DNA from: Anodontia alba
Lineage: Eukaryota; Mollusca; Bivalvia; Lucinida; Lucinidae
Length of the DNA stretch: 64,000 nt
Direction: 5' to 3'
Assembly: GCA_964016985.1 (NCBI GenBank)
Contig: OZ024826.1
Coordinates: 75,007,182-75,071,181, forward strand
Under the pieces are notes generated by a model, which saw nothing but the letters and a program-made list of their open reading frames with translations, made no database searches and was not told the origin of the DNA. Position numbers and translations under genes: made by a program. This document shows positions 56,139 to 64,000 of the stretch, piece by piece (within the stretch, counting starts at the first letter, position 1; each line of letters opens with the position of its first letter).

Positions 56139-56397
56139 AGCTACAATATGGTTGTTAGCTTACATAGGCTGTTTAGCTTTGGATCCAAACAATAGTGTTG
56201 TAAAGAGGTTTATGTAACAAAAAGGTTTATGTAATATTAAATACCGGTATGCATCAGTCTCGTATAATAAGGACACTACCTATGTATATGTTTTGGTCAC
56301 ATATCTACATTGCGGAGAGATTCCTTAATACATGTATTGCATAATTAAGCAGCTTATTAATTGTTATTGATAACTGATCTTAATTTACTACTTTCAG

Positions 56398-56535
56398 TCA
56401 TCAACATCAGATTCTGAAGAGGACGAGGAAATGGAACGAGAGACAGTTCTGGAAGTACAAGGAATGTCATGTGATTCTTGTGTTCACACTATTGAATCAA
56501 ACATAGGCAAGGAGAAAGGAGTTTTGGATGTGAAG
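56398..56535 (+). CDS. ATP7: Internal exon of an ATP7-type copper-transporting P1B-ATPase (HMA domain, first half)
   Basis: Copper-exporting ATPases of this type load copper onto secretory cuproenzymes in the Golgi and expel excess copper; N-terminal HMA domains receive Cu(I) from the chaperone ATOX1. This 46-codon exon starts with an acidic serine-rich linker (SSTSDSEEDEEMERE, residues 1-15), then beta-strand TVLEVQ and the metal loop GMSCDSC (residues 22-28; the two cysteines bind Cu(I)), then helix VHTIESNIGKEKG and strand VLDVK. HMA domains are about 70 residues, so the second half lies in the next exon. Boundaries: acceptor CTTTCAG before 56398 and donor AAG|GTAATC at 56536, both phase 0. 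CVxxIE after the second cysteine fits ATP7 better than ATOX1. CCS or another HMA protein is possible. Which of the several HMA repeats this is cannot be told. Neither neighbouring exon was found in the window. Confidence 0.82.
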
Positions 56536-56565
56536 GTAATCTTTGAAATTTGATGTGCAGCATTG

Positions 56566-56774
56566 AAAAAGGGCCCTTATTCCAAATGTGAATAGCAAAG
56601 GTCCAGATGAGTATCCACATCCGTGCAGTCTTATCTGGGCATTCTTTGTTCATCAACATATATTACAGTATCCATTGATTCCGTAGATGGACAATGAAGG
56701 CCTAGATCAGCCTGCACTAATGTGCAGGCTGATCAGGGCATGCATTGTCCGTAAATTGCATAAGGGCCCTTTTT
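56566..56774. mobile_element. MITE with AAAGGGCCCTTAT ends, in the ATP7-like intron
   Basis: Inverted ends AAAAAGGGCCCTTAT and ATAAGGGCCCTTTTT, with core GATCAGCCTGCAC / GTGCAGGCTGATC. It begins about 30 bp after the splice donor. Confidence 0.78.
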
Positions 56775-56825
56775 GTGCATTGCACATCATTTGATTAGAA
56801 GGGTATCCAGATGAATTCTTCATTT

Positions 56826-57002
56826 CTCATAGCATCTGGGAGGCAGAGCGATTAGCACTCCAGACTTCAGGATTCAAATCCTGATGTAGGTGAAATTTGG
56901 CTTGTATGGTGCTTCATTGCACAGAGCTTTTCATTATCACTCTTTTTTTGGCTTGATGCTACTTGAATAATGTTGAAAGGGATGTAAACAACCAAATCAG
57001 CA
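56826..57002 (+). mobile_element. SINE-W, full length
   Basis: tRNA-like head: GGCAGAGCGATTAGCACTCC (box A-like) and CAGGATTCAAATCCTG (box B), a linker, then GTTGAAAGGGATGTAAACAA tail. Confidence 0.78.
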
Positions 57003-57085
57003 TTTTTTTGTTTCTCCCTGAAAACATATCGTGTGGGTACCCATTGGGATTCCAGTGAGTACCCACAAGATAAAGTTTTTATGGA
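57003..57085. mobile_element. Hairpin MITE H12, decayed
   Basis: GTGGGTACCCATTGGGATTCCAGTGAGTACCCAC remnants flank a shortened centre; outer ends lost. Confidence 0.6.
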
Positions 57086-57168
57086 TGTAGTTGGAAGGAG
57101 TAAATTGAAATGATGTGGGGAAGATGAGAGGGGATGCCTGATTAACACTAGACCATTCTTATCATGTA

Positions 57169-57350
57169 TCAAATAGCTCCCCAGAAAGTATTTATATTTT
57201 CCTTATTTCTCCACGGAAACTTTATGGCACTCATTAGAAGAGTCTCGCTGTGGTGCCTCAGCAAGGGACTTCTAATGAGTACCCACAACCTATGTCATCT
57301 AGAAATAAGAAAAATATTTACTGAGGAGAGATATATATCTCAGAATCCTT
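57169..57350. mobile_element. Hairpin MITE H13
   Basis: TTCCTTATTTCTCCACGGAA left arm and CTAATGAGTACCCACAACCT right arm, mismatched centre. Confidence 0.75.
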
Positions 57351-57438
57351 AACATAAAACTTTTTCTACGTATATAAGTTCCAAGTCTGTGACCTTGACC
57401 TCAAGCTCATTGGGTGAGTCGAGTCTCATACTGAGCAT

Positions 57439-57603
57439 AACTTTGGACCAGTGTCTAACATCAGTCCAAGTATCAACTAAACTTTGGACCAGTGTCTAAC
57501 ATCTGTCCAAGTATCAACTAAACTTTGGACCGGTGTCTAACATCAGTCCAAGTATCAACTAAACTTTGGACCAGTGTCGAACATCAGTCCAAGTATCAAC
57601 TAA
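57439..57603 (+). repeat. 41-bp minisatellite, four units
   Basis: AACTTTGGACCAGTGTCTAA units begin at 57439, 57480, 57521 and 57562 with one or two differences each. Confidence 0.95.
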
Positions 57604-58440
57604 ATCCATATAGCCATTCAGGAAATATAGAACTTTCAAAACTTAAGCAGAAAAAAATTAACATGAAAAACAGAAGTCAGTGATTTTTACCTCAAGGTCA
57701 ATGAAGGGGAGGATCTTGCAGCATTTGACAAAACGTCACTTGTAGTATCAACTAAATTCATCCATGCATTCAGAAGATGGTGATTTTATAAATGTAAACC
57801 TAAACTTTAACCCTTGTCCTGCTGAACCCGGATATACCCTGCCTTTGCAAACAGTCTAGATCTGCACTGTTTGTCATTAAGTATGTGAATTTGTATCAAA
57901 GTCCAGAATCAAGTAATCTGGTTGGCTGACAATCAGAAGTGGGCATGGCATCTTACATTATTCAGCAGGACAAGGGTTAACATGAAAAATCTAAGTCAGT
58001 GATCATTGATGGGGCTTACACTGAACAAAATTTTGGACCAGTCCCAGTAACACCAACCCAGATTTCAACTAAATCCAGGAAGTAACAGATCATTATAAAT
58101 TTTTTGTATAAAATGGTAACATGAAAAATCTGTGACTATGATCCAAGGTGAATGATGTTGGTGAGGCTTGCCCTGAACAGAATTTTAGACCAGTCACCAC
58201 CACCAACCCAAGAGTCATCTAAATCAGTTTAGGCATTAAGGCGATTAGATCTTTGAAAAACAACAACAACAAAAAAAAAAACACTTTTAATGTAAAAAGT
58301 TCTGTGATCTTGACCTCAGATTACAGGCAGGGATGAATGTAGTACTATATAAATGTATGGACCAATATCTATTGACAGGCCAATTTTAAACTAAATCCTA
58401 AAAAGAGGTTGGATAATATGACCTCTTGAAAACTTTATAA
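57604..58440 (+). repeat. Diverged ~190-bp tandem repeat
   Basis: Recurring blocks ACATGAAAAATCTGTGA, TTTTGGACCAGTC, CAACTAAATCC and GACCTCAAGG mark about four to five degenerate units, interrupted by P13. The 41-bp minisatellite is a local amplification of part of this unit. Confidence 0.6.
57807..57980 (+). mobile_element. P-family MITE P13 lacking its palindromic core
   Basis: TTAACCCTTGTCCTGCTGAA and TTCAGCAGGACAAGGGTTAA ends are perfect, but the hairpin is deleted between AACAGTCTAGATC and TGCACTG. Confidence 0.88.
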
Positions 58441-58866
58441 AACCTTAACATTTGTGGATGCAAATTCCAATGCCAGGGGTAGTGCAATAACTTTTCCTGA
58501 ACTTTTATGCATGGGCAAGCTAATAAATGCTTTATGGTTGACAAAAAAATCTAGGATTATGGAGATGATGTAACTGCAAACCTATACTTTAGAATAGGAA
58601 TTCTTTGGTAACACTAAATGGGTTTTCAGTGAAAATTTTTCTTCTTTGCTAACAAAGGTAAAATACTCCTAGTTATTCTTATCTCAGTCTCACTCCCTTA
58701 CCTCAGAGAAACTGATCTGCCAGATCAGAAATAGAAAGCTACTAAGGTAAAAAAATTATTTTAAAAATGCACCAAATTTTGGGTGATTAAAATAGCAGTT
58801 GGACAGGGGGCCATTTTACAGTTTGTTATGAGTTTATTGTTTTTTTCAGAACCCTGTAAAGGAATG
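58441..58866. other. Unassigned sequence
   Basis: Nothing recognised. Confidence 0.3.
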
Positions 58867-59080
58867 ATCCTGTATGATTGCAATGGAAATACCAGTTTTA
58901 GCAATTTTGTCCCACCAACATAGATATCTTCATGCCCTATGTAAGATTGCACCAAATGTATAACACGAAGAATATTTAAGTACTTGTATCCTGGTATAAC
59001 TTGTAATGGAAATACCACTTTTAGCAATTTTGTCCAACCATTAATGTCTCCATGCTCTGTGTAAGAATGCACATATGACA
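58867..59080. repeat. Two direct ~118-bp copies
   Basis: GGAAATACCA(G/C)TTTTAGCAA and TTTGTCC(C/A)ACCA blocks recur at a spacing of about 118 bp. They give rise to the longest open frame in the window (58761-59387, minus), which is therefore not accepted as a gene. Confidence 0.75.
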
Positions 59081-59108
59081 TCAAGATCAATTTTATATAA
59101 GCTGCAAC

Positions 59109-59301
59109 ATGTGTGCTTAGCAAAGATTCAGACCAGCCTGCACAGTCATGCAGTTTGCTCAGAATCTTCACTGAGCACATTTTGGATAGCCAAGGATGCA
59201 AAATTTTTTCATGCAGACAACAAAGACTTTGATCTGACTGTGTGGATTCTGACTGTGCAGATGCACAGTGACAGGCTGATTTGAGTCTATTGGGCATACA
59301 T
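59109..59301. mobile_element. MITE X2
   Basis: ATGTGTGCTTAGCAAAGATT and GAGTCTATTGGGCATACAT ends with CAGCCTGCACAGTCATGCAG inside; sister of X1. Confidence 0.7.
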
Positions 59302-59445
59302 GGCAGATGGTACGATTTCTCATGTTGTGGCTTACATATTAAATTACATGTAAACGTGTTCTGGCATCCATGCATTATATCACACACATAGAGTATACAT
59401 ACAACATAAAACTGTTGCTCACCACATTTATCTTACATGTAAATA

Positions 59446-60798
59446 TACTGAAGTGAAAAAGAAACGCAAGGTAAACTAAAATTAGTGAATTAAAATAACC
59501 CTTTAAAAGGCATCTAAAATATTTTACATAGTCCTAAAGCAACATCTCTTGTGAAGAGATTTCCAAAATTAAATAAGCTTGTGATGAAATGCATGTCAGT
59601 AATGGTAGCGCATTGGAAAGTATCCACATAATAGTAAATGGAAATCAACTGAAATAATCAGTATTAGGTGTTCCTGCCTTTCACATGGACACTAATGCAT
59701 TGACCCTTATCATTGAAATGTTTTTCCATTCTTCTAACAGTGCTTTTTCTCAACTGGGCAAAAGAGTGGTGGGGATATTCTAGCATCTCTAGACCATGAT
59801 GTCCGGTTCATCCCACAGATGCACTATCGGGGACAAATCTGGACTTTAATTATGGTGACTAGTTGAGTGGGATAATGTTTTGGTTAGCCATGTTCTGGCT
59901 ATGTGGGACCGGGCATTTTCATGCTGTAAAATCAGTTGATGTTGCTGCACAAAAGTGACTGCAGTGGTGTGGAGTTCTTCATCCCTGTACCTTACTGCTA
60001 TTACATTGGCCGCTATATGTATCACCTGTGATTTTCACCATGAGAAATTCCTCCCCAGACTATAACTAAACTAAACCATCCCCAAATCTATCACTCTCGA
60101 CGATGAAAGAGTCTGCGAAACGTTACCCATGACACTGCACCATCTGGTCGTAAATTAATGGGACTCGTCAGTAAAAAGGACCCATCTCATTGGCAAACTG
60201 GGGCATGTGCCATAAACCATCCATATGACACGTTACGTGCCTGAGTCAGGGGCAGACTGACATACGGACGGCATGCCTGAAGACTAACCTTGCGCAATCG
60301 ATTTCTTACAGTTCTGGCATGAACGGGGCCATTACGTCACTGTCAGCTGTAGTAAGGACAATTTTGGTGGCAGCTAGGTGACAAATGTGCAAGTGTGAGA
60401 GACGAATAGCCCTGTCCTGACAGCACAACATCAAGCATGGACTTCCAGAACTCGGTCTGTCGGCAAAACATCCTGTCTCCCTTAACGTCTTACAAGACAT
60501 TCAATACTGGAAACATACACTCTAAAATGATGAGCAAATTGTTGTTGCCTCTGACCCTGCATTAGCAATGCAATTTTCCTGACTCGTTTGAACTTCATTC
60601 AATTGTGCCATGATTGAAAGTAAAAACTCCAAATAAACATAGTGCAAAAAAGTAAAAATCGTTCTTTCAAAGTATCAGAAAGGCAAACTGTATTAGTAAA
60701 GGCATCTGTACAATAATATGTTGGTAGGTAGGGAACAACTTATAAATTGCTTAAAATCAGAACAAAACGTCAGCCTGCGTTTCTTTTTCACTTCAGTA
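59446..60798 (-). mobile_element. Tc1-like transposon, copy 2
   Basis: 1353 bp. Inverted repeats TACTGAAGTGAAAAAGAAAC and its complement match those of the 47302 element; TA flanks at 59444-59445 and 60799-60800. Confidence 0.92.
59670..60611 (-). pseudogene. Tc1-family transposase, catalytically dead
   Basis: Minus-strand relative of the 47661-48680 transposase with many stops and shifts. Recognisable: LRETGCFADRPSSGSP (helix-turn-helix end and hook), VLFTDES with the first aspartate intact, a VWGGI-like segment, LQHENAR where the second catalytic aspartate is glutamate, and SPIVHLWDE where the catalytic glutamate is valine. Two of three catalytic residues are therefore lost, besides frame damage. 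Start taken at the ATG complementary to 60609-60611; end approximate. Confidence 0.88.
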
Positions 60799-60800
60799 TA

Positions 60801-61017
60801 TTTAGATAGACATGCTTTAGCAAGAAGTACACCAGAGTCAAACTTGTAAAGGAGTAGTTTTATCAGGGTCTGCACTGTTTATAGTTAGCCTACATCTTTT
60901 AGACACATATATATGTATGTTTGGCATCAGGAAGTCAAATCAGCTTGCACTATTTTTACGATAAGTTTGCTAAGTTAAGATACTAAGTTCAAATATTTTG
61001 ATAGATTTTCTAATTAT
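60801..61017. other. Unassigned sequence
   Basis: A CAGGGTCTGCACTGTTTATA core-like fragment near 60865; otherwise nothing. Confidence 0.3.
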
Positions 61018-61180
61018 AGCATAGTTCATGATTAGAGGGATATCCAGATACATGTAAATATTTTCTGAATTCTCCACAAACTTCTAATGAGTATCCACTT
61101 CATGTTTTCATGGAGAAATAGGAAAAATACCGATACATATGGGTAGAAATAAGTTCCTTATCTATTTAGAGCTAGATATT
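61018..61180. mobile_element. Hairpin MITE H14, partial
   Basis: CATGATTAGAGGGATATCC start, right arm CTTCTAATGAGTATCCAC and CCTTATCTATTTAGAGCTA end; most of the left arm is deleted. Confidence 0.7.
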
Positions 61181-61331
61181 TTTCAGCCTGAATTTTTAGA
61201 ATACATACAGCTGACAATTGTATAAGGGAGGCTAATCCTACAGCCTTGGCTTGTTGTGGTCCTCTCTCTTAATTTACACATAGAAGCTTTATTTTATGTG
61301 GAATATGAGCATAAGCCCTCTAGGGCTTTTT

Positions 61332-61915
61332 ATGCCCCGCCACCAAAAAAGGGTGGGGTATTATGTTATACCTTCTAAAATTTTGAGTGTCCATCCATCC
61401 GTCCATCCGTCAGTGCCCCCACCGTTCGTCTGCCCACAACTCCTCCTACAGTTTTAGGCCAATCCTTTTCAAACTTTACAAGCGCTTTTAGGATGGTCTG
61501 AAGATATGCATATTGTTTTTTCAGAATCCTGAAATTATTTTTTGTCACATTTTTTTCTTTTTTAACTTAAGACTTTTTTCGAGCCCTAATACTACAGAAA
61601 TGTATAGGGAGTATGTACCTTCTGCCCGCAACTCCTCCTACAGTTTTAGGCCAATCCTTTTCAAACTTTACAGGCGCTTTTAGGATGGTCTGAAGATATG
61701 CATATTGTTTTTTTCAGAATCCTGAAATTATTTTTTATCACTTTTTATTGTATTTTTAACCATGGTGTTTTCTTTTTGTGTTTTTTTTTTTGAGTTATGA
61801 AATAACTGTTTATTGCTTCTCTTCATGTTTAACTTAGATTGTTTTCAGCCTTTATATTACAGGGATGCATAGGGAATATGTCCCTATGTGGCGGGGCATG
61901 GTGCATCGCTTGCAG
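61332..61915 (+). mobile_element. HD Helentron-like element with two ~180-bp units
   Basis: 5' ATGCCCCGCCACC pairs imperfectly with GGGTGGGGTAT and perfectly with GGCGGGGCAT near the 3' end, followed by a weak TGCA/TGCA hairpin. CCATCCATCCGTCCATCCGT follows the 5' hairpin. Two units share CCTCCTACAGTTTTAGGCCA and GATATGCATATTG. T-rich flanks. Confidence 0.75.
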
Positions 61916-62425
61916 TTTTATTTATTTTGACAAACTTTAAAACAATTTAACATATATCACAGCATACTTTGTCTATATCACAAAATTCACAAACAGTTCT
62001 GTAGCTGTAGATAAGAGGGGATAATGGAAGGCAGAAACTGTCAAATTAATGAGTTCTATTTGCAAACGAAACAAGCAAATTTGAATTTGAAATGAAACAA
62101 CTCATTAAGGAACTCTGACTGATTTGAAAGAGGAATAAAACAAGAAAATTTGACAAATTATAAAGAGCAATATAAGAAAAGAAAATTTTACAGCCACACA
62201 GATACATTTGACCCATGCCTTTGGAAAATGTATTTTTAGGGCATATGTGGACAGTGGAGGCCCAGATCAGTCTGTGCATCTGAACAGGCTCTTCTCTGTC
62301 CACTTACAGAATCATAATCTGTGATATATTGATACATTACGAAAACACGCCTATTCAAATATATAGAAAATTTCACCTCCAAAAACTGAAAATTTTCAGA
62401 TAAAAAACTCGGATATTTTAATGTT
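61916..62425. other. Unassigned sequence
   Basis: AT-rich, with an imperfect hairpin near 62246-62303 (GTGGACAGTGGAGGCC...). No gene seen. Confidence 0.3.
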
Positions 62426-63745
62426 CCCCCACCATGGGGGGGAGGTATTGTTTTTAGTGCGGAGCCTGTGGGGGTCGCCTTCCTTGTGGGCGTGGCCTCT
62501 TGTCTGCACTCTTTCTGCTTAATGAATGGATGGATTTTGGTCAAACTTACACAAATTGATTAGATTTTGGTGACCTTGACTCCATTTTCAAGGTCACATG
62601 AGGCTTAGATTGTTGGAAAATGGCTGGAAAATGGCTTGTTTCCTGAAGGAAGAAATGGATTTTGACCAAACTTGCACATTTATATTGCTGGGACATTTAA
62701 AAGAATTGATTACATTTTGGTGACCTTGACCCCATTTTCAAGGTCACATGAGGGCTTAGATTGTTGGAAAATGGCTTGTCTGCACCCTATCTCCTGAATG
62801 AATGGATGGATTTTGACCAAACTTGTACATCTATATTGTTGAGACATGGAAAAGAACTGATTAGATTTTGGTGACCTTGACCCCATTTTTAAGGTCACAC
62901 TAAGGCTTAGATTGTTGGAAAATGGCTTGTCTGCACCCAGTCTCCTGAAGGAATAGGTGGATTTTGACCAAACTTGCACAGCTATATTGATGGGACATGC
63001 AAAAGAACTGATTATATTTTGGTGACCTTGACTCCATATTCAAACTCACATCGGGCTTAGATTGTTGGAAATTGGCTTGTCTGCACCCTGTCTCCTGAAG
63101 GAATGGATGGATTTTGACCAAACTTGTACATCTATATTGTTGTGACATGAAAATAACTGATTAAATTTTGGTGACCTTGAACCATTTTCAAGGTCACACA
63201 AGGGCTTAGATTGTTGGAAAATGGCTTGTCTGCACCCTATGTCATGAAGGAATGGATGGATTTTGACCAGACTTGCACAGCTGTATTGTTGTGACATGCA
63301 AAAGAACTGACTAGATTTTTTTTACCTTGACCACATTTCAAGGTTTACAGGAGGGTTCAGATTGTTGGAAAATGGCTTGTCTGCACCCTGTCTCCTGAAT
63401 GAATGGATGGATTTTGACCAAACTTGCACAGCTGTATTGTTGAGATAGGGATAAGTACTGATTAGATTGACCCCATATTCAAGGACACACAAGGACTTAG
63501 ATTTTGGAAAATGTTTTTTTGTCTGCACCCTATCTCATAAAGGAATGGATGAATTTTGACCAAACTTACACAGCTATATTGTTGTGACCTTAACCTTATT
63601 ATCAAGGTCACATGGTCATACAAGGTCTTAGTACAGATATATTGTTGAGACATGGACTGATTTGATTTGAGTGATCATGACCCCCTTTTCAAGTCATACA
63701 AGGTCTTAGAATGTTGATAAATGGCTTGTCTGCACCATATTGCCA
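62426..63745 (+). mobile_element. HE Helentron-like element with ~150-bp array
   Basis: Starts CCCCCACCATGGGGGGGAGG, a self-complementary end after T-rich DNA. About eight units of roughly 150 bp follow (CTTAGATTGTTGGAAAATGG, TGAATGGATGGATTTTGACC). Early units hold a dyad: GTGACCTTGA and TCAAGGTCAC separated by 8 bp (62720-62747). Units decay rightward. No 3' terminus was identified, so it may be truncated or run on. Confidence 0.72.
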
Positions 63746-64000
63746 TATGTGTTTAGAGTATGTCACAGATAGTTTTATTTCCTCAGAAAAGAAGCATTTA
63801 TCAGCATTGTGATTGAATCCATTTTGTAGCTGATAACTTGGCATCTTACAGGTCTCATGCAAGTTTACTGCCATAAAGAAAGGTACTTTTTCATCTTGGG
63901 GAAGGTGAGGAGGTGCAAGAGATACATCGACACCCAGTCTTTGATATTACCCCACAAAAACACTAAAATTATTACTGCACACCCTCACCCTCTCCTCCAT
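63746..64000. other. Unassigned sequence
   Basis: No array unit, gene or known repeat recognised up to the window end. Confidence 0.3.

Noticed and set aside
58761..59387. Longest open frame in the window, 208 codons, minus strand
   Set aside because: It runs through two direct 118-bp repeats and a MITE, contains repeat-derived duplicated peptide blocks, and has no recognisable domain.
1..64000. CRISPR array
   Set aside because: All tandem repeats are contiguous satellite or minisatellite units without conserved-repeat/unique-spacer alternation, and the DNA is eukaryotic.
56536..64000. Search for the second half of the HMA domain
   Set aside because: No AG-bounded frame in this stretch read like the expected second-half HMA strands; the next exon is presumed to lie beyond the window.

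Overview
The window is eukaryotic nuclear DNA, AT-rich and very gene-poor, most likely from a bivalve mollusc (inference). It carries tRNA-headed SINEs, Tc1/mariner transposons, many short palindromic inverted-repeat elements, and long nucleosome-sized tandem arrays bounded by AGCTCACCTGAGC...TCTTG or ATCGCACCTGCT...TTCTTG termini, a repeat style I associate with clam genomes. No bacterial or viral gene organisation, rRNA, true tRNA or CRISPR is visible.

The only convincing host coding sequence is one 138-bp internal exon at 56398-56535 (+). It encodes an acidic linker and the first half of a heavy-metal-associated (HMA) copper-binding domain with a GMSCDSC motif, as in ATP7-type copper-transporting P1B-ATPases. 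Its acceptor and donor sites look good and both ends are phase 0. The exon's partners are not visible, so more than 56 kb upstream and 7.4 kb downstream look like intron or intergenic DNA filled with repeats.

Family names used below. HA, HB, HC, HD and HE are Helitron/Helentron-like non-autonomous elements with internal tandem arrays. HA has seven copies: 1-2241, 10018-13151, 15525-17824, 29353-32078, 38064-40696, 41222-43551, 49724-52154. HB has two: 19251-21309, 22474-24750. HC is 13996-15523, HD 61332-61915, HE 62426-63745. H is a near-perfect hairpin MITE of about 190 bp (14 copies). P is a 170-290 bp MITE with TTAACCCTTGTCCTGCTGAA ends (13 copies). Q has TTAACCCTTAAAG ends (3). R has a palindrome around ATTTGCATGAAAT (6). 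M has TAAATGTCCTAAAATTT ends (3). SINE-C has a GTTAAACCCCAACACAATCA tail (5). SINE-V has a tRNA-like GGCCTCGGTGGCTCAG head (9). SINE-W is a second tRNA-headed SINE (2).

Layout. 1-2.2 kb: HA array with CTCF-like units. 2.2-10 kb: low-copy DNA with SINE-C, a nested foldback/hAT-like cluster (4.6-6.1 kb), H and P elements. 10-18 kb: HA, HC and HA back to back. 18-25 kb: two HB elements. 25-38 kb: MITE-dense, with an HA copy at 29-32 kb holding four nested insertions. 38-43.5 kb: two HA elements, one containing a decayed DD34D mariner. 44-49 kb: SINE-V cluster and a DD34E Tc1 transposon. 49.7-52.2 kb: the most homogeneous HA array. 54.2-56.1 kb: a 1.9-kb inverted-repeat element. 56.4 kb: ATP7-like exon. 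57-64 kb: minisatellites, a second Tc1 copy, HD and HE.

The most interesting pattern is that at least four sequence-unrelated element families share one architecture. The 5' end arm can pair locally (imperfectly) or with a perfect complement near the 3' end, just before a short 3' hairpin. The interior is a tandem array, often of 145-146 bp units, and each array type carries a different recognisable transcription-factor consensus (YY1, CTCF-like, ERR/NR5A, RFX). All motif matches were made by eye and need statistical testing.
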